Of a stretch of 64,000 nucleotides of DNA, positions 7,691 to 16,501 are shown in pieces (position 1 is the first letter of the stretch; each line of letters starts with the position of its first letter). Below the pieces are notes generated by a model, which did not search any database, was not told the DNA's origin, and worked only from the letters and a program-made list of their open reading frames with translations. The position numbers were made by a program, and so were the translations under genes. The DNA lies in the NCBI RefSeq assembly GCF_014197615.1, contig NZ_JACIFY010000014.1, positions 117,482-181,481 of the forward strand, read 5' to 3'. This stretch comes from Rhizobium esperanzae (GTDB lineage Bacteria; Pseudomonadota; Alphaproteobacteria; Rhizobiales; Rhizobiaceae).

Positions 7691-9829
7691 TTACTGATTT
7701 CGCCGCCTGCCCTGCAGCAGGTCGAGGACGGAGTTTGCCGCCTCCAGCACGTTGGTGCCCGGACCGAACACCGCCGCAACGCCGTGTTCATGCAGGAATT
7801 CGTAGTCCTGCCGCGGGATGACGCCGCCACAGACGACGATGATATCCTCACCGCCCTTTTCCCTCAGCCTGTCGATCAACTGCGGCAGCAGCGTTCTGTG
7901 ACCTGCCGCCAGTGACGAGACACCGACGACATTGACCTTTTCTCCAAGCGCCATCTCGACAGCCTCATCCGGCGTCTGGAACAGCGGACCGGCGAGCACA
8001 TCGAAGCCGATATCGCCGAAGGCCGAAGCGATCACCTTGGCGCCGCGGTCGTGCCCATCCTGGCCGAGCTTGGCGACCATGATCTTCGGCCGGCGCCCCA
8101 TAGCTTCCGTCACCTCCGTCATACGTCCCTTGAGGACGGCGAGTTCCGGCTCGTCGTCATAGGCCTCGCCATAGACGCCGGTGATGACTTCGGGTGTAGC
8201 GGCATGATCGCCGAAGGCTGCGCGCATGGCGTCCGATATTTCGCCGACGGTGGCGCGGGCCCGCGCCGCTTCGATGGCGGCTTCCAGCAGGTTGCCGCGG
8301 CCGCTGCGTGCGGTCTCAGCGAGGGCGGCCAGCGTCTCGCGCACGGCACTGCCGTCGCGGCGCCGCCTGGTTTCCTCGATGCGTTTGATTTGCGCTGCGC
8401 GCACCGCGCTGTTGTCGATCTCCAGAATGTCGATCGGCTGCTCGTTGTCGAGCCTGTAGCGGTTGACGCCGACGATGACCTCCTCGCCCTTGTCGACGGC
8501 TGCCTGGCGGCGCGCGGCTGCCTCCTCGATCAGCCGTTTCGGCAACCCCTCTCTAACAGCCCTCGTCATGCCGCCGAGCGCCTCCACCTCTTCGATCAGG
8601 GCCCAGGCCTTGTCGGCAAGCTCCTTCGTCAGGCTCTCGACGTAATAGGAGCCGGCGAGCGGATCGACCACTTTGGTGACGCCGGTTTCGTGGCTCAGGA
8701 TCAACTGTGTGTTGCGGGCGATGCGGGCGGAAAATTCCGTGGGCAGTGCAATCGCCTCGTCGAAGGAATTGGTGTGCAGCGACTGTGTGCCGCCGAGCAC
8801 CGCCGACATCGCCTCGAAGGCGGTGCGGATGATGTTGTTATAAGGATCCTGCTCCTGCAGCGAGACGCCGGAGGTCTGGCAATGGGTGCGCAGCATCAGC
8901 GAGGACGCCTTCTTCGGCTGGAACTCCTCCATGATCTTCGTCCAGAGCAGCCGGGCGGCGCGAAGCTTGGCCGCCTCCATGAAGAAGTTCATGCCGATCG
9001 CAAAGAAGAAAGAAAGCCTTCCGGCGAAATCGTCGACGTTGAGGCCCTTGGCGATGGCCGCCCTGACATATTCGCGGCCATCGGCCAGCGTGAAGGCGAG
9101 TTCCTGCACGAGCGTCGCGCCGGCCTCCTGCATGTGGTAGCCGGAGATCGAGATCGAGTTGAATTTCGGCATCTCCCTTGCCGTATATTCGATGATGTCG
9201 GCAACGATCCGCATCGAGGGTTCCGGCGGGTAGATATAGGTGTTGCGGACCATGAACTCCTTGAGAATGTCGTTCTGGATGGTGCCGGACAGATCGGCTT
9301 TCGGCACCCCCTGCTCCTCGCCTGCAACGATGAAGGAGGCGAGGATCGGGATGACGGCGCCGTTCATGGTCATCGATACCGACATGTCGCCGAGCGGAAT
9401 GCCGTCGAACAGGATCTTCATGTCTTCGACGCTGTCGATTGCGACACCGGCCTTGCCGACATCGCCTTCGACGCGGGGGTGGTCGCTGTCATAACCGCGA
9501 TGGGTGGCAAGATCGAAGGCGACCGACAGGCCCTTCTGGCCGGCGGCCAGGTTGCGGCGATAGAAAGCGTTCGACGCTTCCGCCGTCGAGAAGCCGGCAT
9601 ATTGGCGAATCGTCCAGGGCCGGCCGGCATACATCGTCGCGCGCGGGCCGCGGGTGAAGGGCGAAAAACCGGGAAGTGAGCCGAGATGCTCGACGCCTTC
9701 GATATCCCCGGCCGTATAGAGCGGCTTGACGGCAATGCCTTCCGGGGTTTGCCAGGTCAGCATTTCGGGCGCGGCGCGCAACTCCTTCTGCGCCAGCTCC
9801 GCCCAATCCGACAGCGTTTTCTCAGTCAT
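7691..9829 (-). CDS. scpA: Methylmalonyl-CoA mutase, single-chain, B12-dependent
   Basis: This enzyme interconverts (R)-methylmalonyl-CoA and succinyl-CoA in propionyl-CoA metabolism, using adenosylcobalamin. At 712 residues it has the full single-chain architecture. The N-terminal TIM-barrel substrate domain includes GLSVAFDLATHRGYDSDHPRV and the CoA-channel segment TYIYPPEPSMRI. The C-terminal cobalamin domain has the cobalt-ligating DGHDRG motif near residue 591 and the base-off pocket GGVIP. A GGAGGAAAGG ribosome binding site supports the start. In S. meliloti the equivalent gene is called bhbA. No propionyl-CoA carboxylase, epimerase or MeaB chaperone gene is nearby, so those partners must be elsewhere. 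Confidence 0.97.
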   Translation of the reverse strand: MTEKTLSDWAELAQKELRAAPEMLTWQTPEGIAVKPLYTAGDIEGVEHLGSLPGFSPFTRGPRATMYAGRPWTIRQYAGFSTAEASNAFYRRNLAAGQKGLSVAFDLATHRGYDSDHPRVEGDVGKAGVAIDSVEDMKILFDGIPLGDMSVSMTMNGAVIPILASFIVAGEEQGVPKADLSGTIQNDILKEFMVRNTYIYPPEPSMRIVADIIEYTAREMPKFNSISISGYHMQEAGATLVQELAFTLADGREYVRAAIAKGLNVDDFAGRLSFFFAIGMNFFMEAAKLRAARLLWTKIMEEFQPKKASSLMLRTHCQTSGVSLQEQDPYNNIIRTAFEAMSAVLGGTQSLHTNSFDEAIALPTEFSARIARNTQLILSHETGVTKVVDPLAGSYYVESLTKELADKAWALIEEVEALGGMTRAVREGLPKRLIEEAAARRQAAVDKGEEVIVGVNRYRLDNEQPIDILEIDNSAVRAAQIKRIEETRRRRDGSAVRETLAALAETARSGRGNLLEAAIEAARARATVGEISDAMRAAFGDHAATPEVITGVYGEAYDDEPELAVLKGRMTEVTEAMGRRPKIMVAKLGQDGHDRGAKVIASAFGDIGFDVLAGPLFQTPDEAVEMALGEKVNVVGVSSLAAGHRTLLPQLIDRLREKGGEDIIVVCGGVIPRQDYEFLHEHGVAAVFGPGTNVLEAANSVLDLLQGRRRNQ

Positions 9830-9926
9830 GCCTTTCCTCCGGCTTTTTCATCCGCACCCTACCATTTCACAGGATCGCCGTGCGATACAAATCCTTGATT
9901 TTTATTCCCGGCTCAGGACTCCGCTC

Positions 9927-11285
9927 ATGAAGACAATGCAGATCTATGCCTTCGACATGAATTGCGTCGGGCATATCAACCACGGCCGATGGACACATCC
10001 GCGCGATCAGTCGGCGCGCTATACCGATCTTGATTACTGGACGGAGTTCGCCAGGACCGCCGAGCGCGGCAAGCTGGACGGCATCTTTCTCGCCGATATC
10101 GTCGGCGTCTACGACGTTTATAAAGGCAGCGCGGCGCCGGTGATCGAGACGGCAGCGCAGATCCCCGTCAATGATCCGTTGATCCCGATTTCGGCGATGG
10201 CCTATGTCACGAAACATCTGGGTTTCGGCGTGACCGTCAACACCACCTACGAACCGCCCTTCCTGCTGGCGCGGCGGATGTCGACGCTCGATCATCTGAC
10301 CAAGGGGCGGATCGGTTGGAACATCGTCACCGGTTATCTTGACAGCGCCGCCCGCAGCATGGGTTTCGAGAAGCTGACGGAACATGATGCGCGTTACGAC
10401 GCAGCCGAGGAATATCTGCAGATCCTCTACAAGCTCTGGGAAGGTAGCTGGGACGACGATGCGGTCTTGGGCGACAAGGCGGCCGGCATTTATGCCGATC
10501 CGTCGAAAGTGCGCGCCGTCAGTAACGCGGGCCGATATTACCGAATGGAGGGCATCCATCTTGCCGAGCCCTCGCCGCAGCGCACGCCCCTGCTCTTTCA
10601 GGCCGGCGCGTCGGCCCGCGGGCAGGATTTTGCCGCCCGCCACGCCGAATGTGTCTTCATTGCCAGCCCGACCCCCGGGGCGGCCCGGCCGACCGTCGAT
10701 GCGCTGCGGGCGAAGGCGGCGGCATTCGGCCGTGGCGCCGGCGCCCTGAAGATCCTGAACCTGATCACCGTTGTCGTCGGGCAGACGGAGAAGCAGGCGC
10801 AGGAGAAGCTGGAGGATTATCGCCGCCATGCGAGCGTCGAGGCCTCGCTTGCGCATTACTCCGCCTCTGTTGGCATCGACTTTTCGAAGTACGAATTGGA
10901 TGACGTCATCGGCCAGAACTCGACCAACGCCAATCAATCGGCGCTTGCGGCCATCACCAAGCAGGCGGCAAAACCGGTGACGAAGCGAGAGATCGTCGAC
11001 CAGATGGTGCTCGGCAGCCGGATGAAGCCCATGGTGGGCTCGCCGGAGCAGATCGCCGATCGGCTCCAGACATGGGTAGGGGAAGGCGACATCGACGGTT
11101 TCAACCTGGCGCGGACGGTGGCGCCGGAGAGCCTGCGCGATTTCGTCGACCTGGTGGTGCCGGTGCTGCAGGAGCGCGGCTTCTTCAAGGCGGACTATGC
11201 GCAAGGGCCGCTGCGGCAGAAGCTTTTCGGCGGCGGGAACGGCAGATTGCCGGCCGCTCATCCCGCCGCGCTCTTCCGCCGCTGA
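9927..11285 (+). CDS. LLM class flavin-dependent monooxygenase (NtaA/SnaA/DszA family)
   Basis: This is a 452-residue FMNH2-dependent monooxygenase with a luciferase-like TIM barrel. The start at 9927 (MKTMQIYAFDMN) fits family N-termini, and the open frame upstream of it lies over the divergent mcm promoter. Family hallmarks include WTEFARTAERGKLDGIFLADI, the FMN-pocket segment LDHLTKGRIGWNIVTG, and PLLFQAGASARGQDFAARHAE. Members oxidise nitrilotriacetate, sulfonates or sulfones with reduced FMN supplied by a separate reductase. Here an FMN reductase gene and a Met-type ABC importer lie immediately alongside in convergent orientation, with only 1 bp between the ends at 11285 and 11287. That makes organosulfur desulfonation the best guess. 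Confidence 0.9.
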   Translation: MKTMQIYAFDMNCVGHINHGRWTHPRDQSARYTDLDYWTEFARTAERGKLDGIFLADIVGVYDVYKGSAAPVIETAAQIPVNDPLIPISAMAYVTKHLGFGVTVNTTYEPPFLLARRMSTLDHLTKGRIGWNIVTGYLDSAARSMGFEKLTEHDARYDAAEEYLQILYKLWEGSWDDDAVLGDKAAGIYADPSKVRAVSNAGRYYRMEGIHLAEPSPQRTPLLFQAGASARGQDFAARHAECVFIASPTPGAARPTVDALRAKAAAFGRGAGALKILNLITVVVGQTEKQAQEKLEDYRRHASVEASLAHYSASVGIDFSKYELDDVIGQNSTNANQSALAAITKQAAKPVTKREIVDQMVLGSRMKPMVGSPEQIADRLQTWVGEGDIDGFNLARTVAPESLRDFVDLVVPVLQERGFFKADYAQGPLRQKLFGGGNGRLPAAHPAALFRR

Positions 11286-11286
11286 C

Positions 11287-11940
11287 CTATCTTCGGTCCA
11301 GCCTGGCGACGAGCCTGTCGCCAAACCACTGAATGCCGCAGACGAGGATGATGAGGACGGCCACCACCGCGATCATCACGCTGGTTTCGAAACGCTGATA
11401 GCCATAGCGGATGGCGAGATCGCCGAGGCCGCCGGCGCCGATCGCGCCGGCCATGGCCGAAGCACCGATCAATGTCACCAGCGTGACGGTGAAACCGGCG
11501 ACGATGCCCGGCAGCGCTTCCGGCACCAGCACTTCGCGGATGATCGTCCAGCGGTTTCCGCCCATGGCGCGCACGGCGTCGATCAGCCCGCGGTCGACTT
11601 CGCGCAGCGACACTTCGGCGATGCGGGCGTAATAGGGCGTGGCGGCGATGGCGAGCGGCACGATCGCCGCCCAGGTGCCGAGCGCCGTGCCGACGATCAG
11701 CCGCGTCAGGGGGATCAGCGCCACCAGCAGGATGATGAAGGGCACCGAGCGGAAGCCGTTGATGACGGCGCCGAGAACGCGGTTGATCCAGAGGTTTTCA
11801 GCGATGCCGCCACGCGCCGTGACAACAAGGGCAAGACCGAGCGGCAGGCCGGCAACGAGCGAGATCACTCCTGAGGCGACGGTCATCAGGATCGTCTCCC
11901 ACAGCGAGCGGATAAGCAGTTCAAGCATGATCGGTGTCAT
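11287..11940 (-). CDS. metI: Methionine-type ABC transporter permease (MetI family)
   Basis: This is a 217-residue inner-membrane permease with five predicted membrane helices. The coupling loop to the ATPase is seen as EVSLREVDRGLIDAVRAMGGNRWTIIREVLVPEALPG, split here across residues 115-150, with the AMGG and LPEALPGI-like elements of MetI. Its start overlaps the 3' end of the ATPase gene by 20 bp, and a GGAGGTG ribosome binding site lies within that gene. It forms an operon with the ATPase and binding-protein genes. Relatives import methionine, methionine sulfoxide or other sulfur compounds. The nearby monooxygenase and FMN reductase suggest an organosulfur ligand. Confidence 0.93.
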   Translation of the reverse strand: MTPIMLELLIRSLWETILMTVASGVISLVAGLPLGLALVVTARGGIAENLWINRVLGAVINGFRSVPFIILLVALIPLTRLIVGTALGTWAAIVPLAIAATPYYARIAEVSLREVDRGLIDAVRAMGGNRWTIIREVLVPEALPGIVAGFTVTLVTLIGASAMAGAIGAGGLGDLAIRYGYQRFETSVMIAVVAVLIILVCGIQWFGDRLVARLDRR

Positions 11941-13009
11941 AACCCAGCACCTCCACCCGGGCGGACCGGGCCGTCAGAAATTGTTCGACCTTTCCGGCAA
12001 GCGCGGGGTCGCGCGTGGGAACGGCGATGAAGAACCGCGCCACCGGCTGGTTCTGGATGTGGTCGATGCCGCCATGGACGAGGCGGAAGGAGTGCGGCAG
12101 CGACGCCGAGAGTTCGGCAAACAATGCGCCCTGTGCCTGCGGCCCGGCGAGATCGACGCTCAGGATCGCCTCGCTGCCCGCCGTCGCCGACAGCCGGGCG
12201 GCGATATGGTCGGGCAGCTGCGGGCGGATGCCGCCGAGAAGGCTCCGGGTGATGGCTGCCTCAGGATCGGCAAAGACCGACCAGACCTGCCCCTCCTCGA
12301 CGATCCGCCCTTCATCGATGACCGCGACGCGATCGGCAATGCCGCGCACCACTTCCATCTCGTGCGTGATCAGCAGAATGGTCAGGCCGAGCGTACGGTT
12401 GATATCCTTGAGCAATGCCAGGATCGACCGGGTCGTTTCCGGGTCGAGCGCCGATGTCGCCTCGTCGGACAGCAGCAATGCCGGGCGTGCCGCCAGCGCG
12501 CGGGCGATGCCGACGCGCTGTTTCTGGCCGCCGGAGAGCGATGATGGATAGGCTTTCGCCTTGTCGGCAAGGCCGACGAGATCGAGCAGCTCATGCGCCC
12601 GTTTCAACCGCTCGTTTCTGGGAACACCCTCGATCTTCAGCGGCAGCGCCACGTTTTCTTCGACGGTCTTGGCGGAAAGCAGGTTGAAATGCTGGAAGAT
12701 CATGCCGATGCGGCGGCGCAGCGGCTGCAATTCCTGTTCGGCAAGCGCGGTGATATCGCGACCTTCGATCCGGATCTCACCGCTGTCGGCGCGCTCCAGG
12801 CCGTTCAGGCAGCGGATCAGCGTCGATTTGCCGGCACCGCTGCGGCCAATGATGCCGAGGATCTCGCCTCTCCTCACCGTCAGCGAAATACCGTCGAGGG
12901 CGGGCGTAGTCCCGAACCGCCGCTTCACTTCGGTCAGTTTCACCACCTCTTCACCCGCCGCTGCTTGCGGCCGTGCCTCGATCGCTGTGGCGGAAACAAA
13001 GGAATTCAT
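11921..13009 (-). CDS. metN: Methionine-type ABC transporter ATP-binding protein (MetN family)
   Basis: This is the cytoplasmic ATPase of the importer, 362 residues from the ATG at 13009, which follows an AAGGA ribosome binding site. An in-frame upstream extension has no such signal. It shows Walker A GRSGAGKST (residues 55-63), the signature LSGGQKQRVGIARAL, Walker B LLLSDEATSALD and the switch ITHEMEVV. The last 80 residues form the C-terminal NIL/ACT-like regulatory domain found in MetN, which in E. coli binds methionine and inhibits transport. The gene lies between the binding-protein and permease genes. It is confidently a MetN-family ATPase; the transported compound is inferred only from the family. 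Confidence 0.95.
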   Translation of the reverse strand: MNSFVSATAIEARPQAAAGEEVVKLTEVKRRFGTTPALDGISLTVRRGEILGIIGRSGAGKSTLIRCLNGLERADSGEIRIEGRDITALAEQELQPLRRRIGMIFQHFNLLSAKTVEENVALPLKIEGVPRNERLKRAHELLDLVGLADKAKAYPSSLSGGQKQRVGIARALAARPALLLSDEATSALDPETTRSILALLKDINRTLGLTILLITHEMEVVRGIADRVAVIDEGRIVEEGQVWSVFADPEAAITRSLLGGIRPQLPDHIAARLSATAGSEAILSVDLAGPQAQGALFAELSASLPHSFRLVHGGIDHIQNQPVARFFIAVPTRDPALAGKVEQFLTARSARVEVLGYDTDHA

Positions 13010-13032
13010 GTGCTTTTCCTTACAAATACCGA

Positions 13033-13065
13033 AGGCGGCCCGGGCAAAAAACACCCAGGCCGCCT
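13033..13065 (-). terminator. Intercistronic stem-loop between metQ-like and metN genes
   Basis: Arms AGGCGGCC and GGCCGCCT enclose an inner GGG/CCC pair and an A-rich loop. The hairpin lies in the 89-bp gap between the binding-protein and ATPase genes. It has no clear U tract, so it probably acts as a 3' stabiliser or partial terminator favouring binding-protein expression (inference). Confidence 0.5.
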
Positions 13066-13098
13066 CTCGGCAGGCCTTAACCCCGGCCCTGTTTCGGA

Positions 13099-13938
13099 TC
13101 AATAGGCGCTGAGACCGGTGCCCTTGTAGACCTTGTCGAACTCGGCCTTGACGATGTCGTTCTGATAGGAAGACACGAGCGTCTTGACCCAGTCGGCATC
13201 CTTGTTGTCGTCCTTGACGGCGATGAAGTTGCGATACGGATTGTCGGCGATCGGCTCCTGCGCAATGCGCTCGGCCGGAGAAAGGCCGCTCTTCAGGGCC
13301 CAGTCGGTATTGACGACCCCGGCATCCAGATCGTCGATCGAACGGCCGACGATGCCGGCATCGAGTTCCTTGATCTCGATCTTCTTCGGATTGTCGGTGA
13401 CGTCGGCGACGGTTGCGAGAATGCCGGTGCCGTCCTTCAACTTGATCAAGCCCTGGCTCTGAAGAACGCGCAGCGCCCGGCCTTCGTTCGAGGGATCGTT
13501 CGGCACGCCGATGACGGCGCCTTCCGGAATCTCGGCGACCGACTTGTACTTCTTGGCATAGAGGCCGATCGGCCAGACGCCGGTATAGCCGACGCGGGTG
13601 ATGTGATAGCCGTGCTGCTTGATCTGATTGTCGAGATAGGGTTGATGCTGGAAAGCATTGGCATCGACCTCGCCGCGCTCCAGCGCTTCATTCGGCTGCG
13701 TGTAATCGTTGAAGATAGCGGTCTCGATCTTGAGGCCCTTCTTGGCGGCTTCGCTGGCGACCACGCGCCAGATATCCTCTTCCTCGCCGGCCATGATGCC
13801 GACCTTGATCGACTTGTCCTCGGCAAAAGAAGGGGCAGGTGCTGCGAAGGAAAAGAGTGTCGCAGCGGAAACGGCGACCGCGGCAAGAGCCGCGCGGCGC
13901 GAAAGATGGAAGCCGTGAAGATTTTTGTTCTTGGTCAT
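13099..13938 (-). CDS. metQ: MetQ/NlpA family ABC transporter substrate-binding protein
   Basis: This is a 279-residue periplasmic binding protein of the NlpA/MetQ family. From the ATG at 13938 there is a signal sequence with a twin arginine (SRR at 13-15), a hydrophobic core and probable cleavage after PSFA (residue 39). There is no lipobox cysteine, so unlike E. coli MetQ it should be soluble rather than lipid-anchored. Family features include VGIMAGEEEDIWRVVASEAAKKGL, FNDYTQPNEALERGEVDANAFQH and VNTDWALKSGL. It is the first gene of the operon. The 43-residue upstream in-frame extension was rejected because it removes the signal peptide from the N-terminus. Confidence 0.93.
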   Translation of the reverse strand: MTKNKNLHGFHLSRRAALAAVAVSAATLFSFAAPAPSFAEDKSIKVGIMAGEEEDIWRVVASEAAKKGLKIETAIFNDYTQPNEALERGEVDANAFQHQPYLDNQIKQHGYHITRVGYTGVWPIGLYAKKYKSVAEIPEGAVIGVPNDPSNEGRALRVLQSQGLIKLKDGTGILATVADVTDNPKKIEIKELDAGIVGRSIDDLDAGVVNTDWALKSGLSPAERIAQEPIADNPYRNFIAVKDDNKDADWVKTLVSSYQNDIVKAEFDKVYKGTGLSAY

Positions 13939-14080
13939 TTTTTTATCCCGTCTGACTGAATGGGGCCAATCGCCCCGAGCAGGCCGATCATGGCAAAGGT
14001 GCGTATCGGGAGCGAAGTACGAACGTCCGATGTGCGGGAGGGGGCGGAAAAACTCTTGCTCCGCCATTGATATCGGCAGG

Positions 14081-14101
14081 ATAAATTTCCATCAAATTTA
14101 T
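14081..14101. promoter_or_regulatory. Inverted repeat upstream of the metQ-like gene (candidate operator)
   Basis: Perfect 8-bp arms ATAAATTT and AAATTTAT are separated by 5 bp, about 145 bp before the metQ-like start and between that gene and the FMN reductase terminator. The size and symmetry suit a LysR-type or similar operator. The cognate regulator is not identified. Confidence 0.45.
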
Positions 14102-14130
14102 GGATTAATTGCGGCTCGTGAGAATGTTCT

Positions 14131-14163
14131 AAAAAACGAAACGGCGCCTCCGGGGCGCCGTTT
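14131..14163 (-). terminator. Rho-independent terminator after the FMN reductase gene
   Basis: A perfect 10-bp stem (AAACGGCGCC / GGCGCCGTTT) with a 5-nt loop is followed on the minus strand by CG and a run of six T. It lies 20 bp beyond the stop codon of the FMN reductase gene, so the metQNI operon should have its own promoter. Confidence 0.85.
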
Positions 14164-14183
14164 CCAAGCCGCTTGAACACTCT

Positions 14184-14744
14184 TCATTCGGCAGCGATAA
14201 GAGCCTGATGGCGGCTGGGAAAGAAGGCCGCGAGTTCGCCGATGACTTCCCCGATCCGCTTTGAAAGCGGTTCGGACGAGACGCGGTAATCGGTGAAGTC
14301 GCGGTCGGAGGCGTAGACGGCGGTCGGCAGCGTGTGAGACATGAAGAAGCCGAAGAGCGGGCGCAGCTGATGCTCGACCATCAGCGCATGCCGGTCGCCG
14401 CCGCCTGTCGCGGTGATGATGACCGGCTTGGCGCGCAGCTCATGCGGGTCGATCAGATCGATCAGATGTTTGAAGAGGCCGGGATAGCTGCCCTTATAGG
14501 TCGGCGCGCCGATGATCAACAGATCGGCATTGACGATGTCATTGATGACTGCCTTGGCGCGCCTGTCGAGATCGTCACGGCGCAGCGCCTGGCCAAGCGA
14601 AGGGCCGACATCGGTCAGATCGTAGATGGTGTTCTCGAAGCCGTATTTCTCGCCGGCGAGGCCGGCAACGTGTTCGACCAGCGTGGAGGTCTTCGAGGGG
14701 CGGTTGAAGCTACCCGCAAGGCCGACCAGTTTGTAAGCAGACAT
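14184..14744 (-). CDS. NAD(P)H-dependent FMN reductase (SsuE/MsuE type)
   Basis: This is a 186-residue flavodoxin-fold reductase. The ATG at 14744 is preceded by GGAAGGAAA, a better signal than the in-frame start 21 bp upstream. The flavin phosphate-binding loop is visible as GLAGSFNRPSKTSTLVE (residues 8-24), followed by IIGAPTYKGSYPGLFKHLIDLI and the isoalloxazine-contacting TATGGGDRHALM. It likely supplies reduced FMN to the LLM monooxygenase encoded 3 kb away, which is the usual pairing in sulfonate and sulfone breakdown. It is transcribed in the same direction as metQNI but is separated from them by a strong terminator. Confidence 0.92.
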   Translation of the reverse strand: MSAYKLVGLAGSFNRPSKTSTLVEHVAGLAGEKYGFENTIYDLTDVGPSLGQALRRDDLDRRAKAVINDIVNADLLIIGAPTYKGSYPGLFKHLIDLIDPHELRAKPVIITATGGGDRHALMVEHQLRPLFGFFMSHTLPTAVYASDRDFTDYRVSSEPLSKRIGEVIGELAAFFPSRHQALIAAE

Positions 14745-14885
14745 GCCGTTTCCTTCCAATATCATCCCGTGACCGACGTCATTATGGGATGAATATTATC
14801 TATAAAAATAGTGGATTAAAGGAATGGCGATCCCTCTTGCCCCATGGGGAGAGAAAAATACGTTCATGCTGTCGGTGACCGCATG

Positions 14886-14920
14886 ATGCATCGAGCCCGC
14901 CACATCCGGGCTCGATGCAT
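14886..14920 (-). terminator. Strong stem-loop downstream of the MFS gene
   Basis: A perfect 14-bp stem (ATGCATCGAGCCCG / CGGGCTCGATGCAT) with a 7-nt loop begins 20 bp after the MFS stop codon. There is no U tract on either strand, so intrinsic termination would be weak; 3' end protection is an alternative. Confidence 0.5.
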
Positions 14921-14939
14921 TGTCCGCGGTGATATCTCC

Positions 14940-16142
14940 TCAGGCTGGTCTTTGCTTCGGAATGCGCGGCAGGAAGATCGTCAGCAGGCCGAGCAGCGGC
15001 AGGTAGGAGCAGATGCGATAGACGAAATCGATGCCGTGAGTATCGGCGAAATCACCGAGCAGCGCTGCACCAAGCCCCCCTGCCCCGAACGCGAAGCCGA
15101 AAAAGACGCCGGCAATCAGCCCGACGCGCCCCGGCACCAGTTCCTGTGCGAAGACGACGATCGCCGAGAAGGCCGAAGCGAAGATCAGGCCGATGACGAC
15201 GCTGAGCACGCCCGTCCAGAAAAGGTTGGCATAGGGTAAGAGAAGCGCGAAGGGAATGACGCCGAGGATCGAAAACCAGATGACGAAACGGGCGCCGAAG
15301 CGATCGCCGATCGGCCCGCCGAGGAAAGTGCCGACGGCGACCGAACCAAGAAACAGGAAGAGCATCAGCTGCGCCTGCTGCACGCCGAGTGCGAACTTGT
15401 CGATGACATAGAAGGTGAAGTAGCTCGACACGCTCGCCATATAGACGTTCTTCGTCGCCGTCAGCAGCACGAGGATCGCAAGCGTCCAGATGACCCTGTT
15501 GCGAGGCAGCGGCAGGGTCCTGCTCACTGCCGGTTTGCTGGCATTCTGACGCCTGTGGCTGATGTACCAATTGCCAACCCAGCTCAACACGACCATGCCG
15601 ATCATGGCGATGGCGGAAAACCAGGAGACGCTGTGCTGGCCGAGCGGCAGTACGATGAAGGCGGCGAGCAACGGACCGATCGCCTGGCCGGCATTGCCGC
15701 CAACCTGGAAAAACGACTGGGCGAAACCGTGGCGGCCGCCGGAGGCAAGACGGGCGACGCGTGAGGACTCCGGATGGAAGACGGCCGAACCGAAGCCGAT
15801 CAGGCTGGCGGCGACGAGCAGCAGTTCGAAGCTGCCGGCATTGCCGAGCAGAATGAGGCCGCAGAAGGTGCTCGCCATGCCGACCGGCAGTGAATAGGGC
15901 ATCGGCCAGCGGTCGGTGACGATGCCGACCATTGGCTGCAGCAGCGAAGCGGTGACCTGGAACGTCATGGTCAGAAGGCCGATCTGCACGAAAGTGAGAT
16001 CGTAATTTGCCTTGAACAGCGGATAGAGCGAGGCGAGCAGCGACTGCATGATGTCGTTCAGCATGTGGCAGAAGCTGACCGCCACCAGGATAGACATCGT
16101 TGTTTTTTCGAAACGAGGCGCGCTCTCGGCAACGGTTGCCAT
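14940..16142 (-). CDS. MFS efflux transporter, fosmidomycin-resistance (Fsr) type
   Basis: This 400-residue inner-membrane protein has about 12 membrane segments. I chose the ATG at 16142 because AGGAG lies 8 bp upstream of it, against 2 bp for the ATG at 16148. The N-terminus (FCHMLNDIMQSLLASLYPLF) and the FHPESSRVARLASGGRHGFAQS loop between helices 4 and 5 are hallmarks of the Fsr family, which exports fosmidomycin and related phosphonate drugs. A second conserved loop GDRFGARFVI follows the central cytoplasmic region. The natural substrate here is unknown. It is transcribed toward the FMN reductase gene but is separated from it by a strong hairpin. Confidence 0.9.
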   Translation of the reverse strand: MATVAESAPRFEKTTMSILVAVSFCHMLNDIMQSLLASLYPLFKANYDLTFVQIGLLTMTFQVTASLLQPMVGIVTDRWPMPYSLPVGMASTFCGLILLGNAGSFELLLVAASLIGFGSAVFHPESSRVARLASGGRHGFAQSFFQVGGNAGQAIGPLLAAFIVLPLGQHSVSWFSAIAMIGMVVLSWVGNWYISHRRQNASKPAVSRTLPLPRNRVIWTLAILVLLTATKNVYMASVSSYFTFYVIDKFALGVQQAQLMLFLFLGSVAVGTFLGGPIGDRFGARFVIWFSILGVIPFALLLPYANLFWTGVLSVVIGLIFASAFSAIVVFAQELVPGRVGLIAGVFFGFAFGAGGLGAALLGDFADTHGIDFVYRICSYLPLLGLLTIFLPRIPKQRPA

Positions 16143-16501
16143 GGACATTTCTCCTGGACGGCCCGGTTGGTTGCCGCGCCGCGTCGCTTTTGTTCGATGG
16201 ATTTCGGGCGATCGGGGCTGGGGAAGACGATCAAGCGGCGGTCGCTGAAATGCATTTAGCGTAAGCCGGGGGGCAATCACAGCCCAGTTTCATCCGGATC
16301 GGTACGGCTTTCGCGCGATTTGCCCTTTTTTGCCGCTGATTCCCGCCTCGCTTGGCCCCTTTCCGGACGGGGGCTTTCATACCACAGTCAGCCGCGATCG
16401 TTGCCCATAGAGTATGACATGCGAAAACAACCATGGAAAACCGAGGCGGGGAATACTACAGCTTCGCTGATTGAAAATGCGATCGAGGCTGAAAACACGC
16501 G
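16143..16501. other. Gene-free divergent region between MFS and XRE genes
   Basis: This 359-bp stretch separates the leftward MFS gene from the rightward XRE regulator gene. Short open frames are present on both strands but have no ribosome binding site or recognisable product. I see no convincing operator; the promoters of both flanking genes must lie here. Confidence 0.5.

Noticed and set aside
8051..9679. 542-codon open frame antisense to methylmalonyl-CoA mutase
   Set aside because: It is a mirror of the mutase codons and has no ribosome binding site or domain.
9726..9926. Extended start of the LLM monooxygenase
   Set aside because: The extra codons lie over the 5' end of the mutase gene on the other strand and the family N-terminus begins at 9927.
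13939..14130. SAM-type riboswitch upstream of the metQ-like gene
   Set aside because: The leader lacks a recognisable SAM-II pseudoknot core; only a simple inverted repeat was seen.
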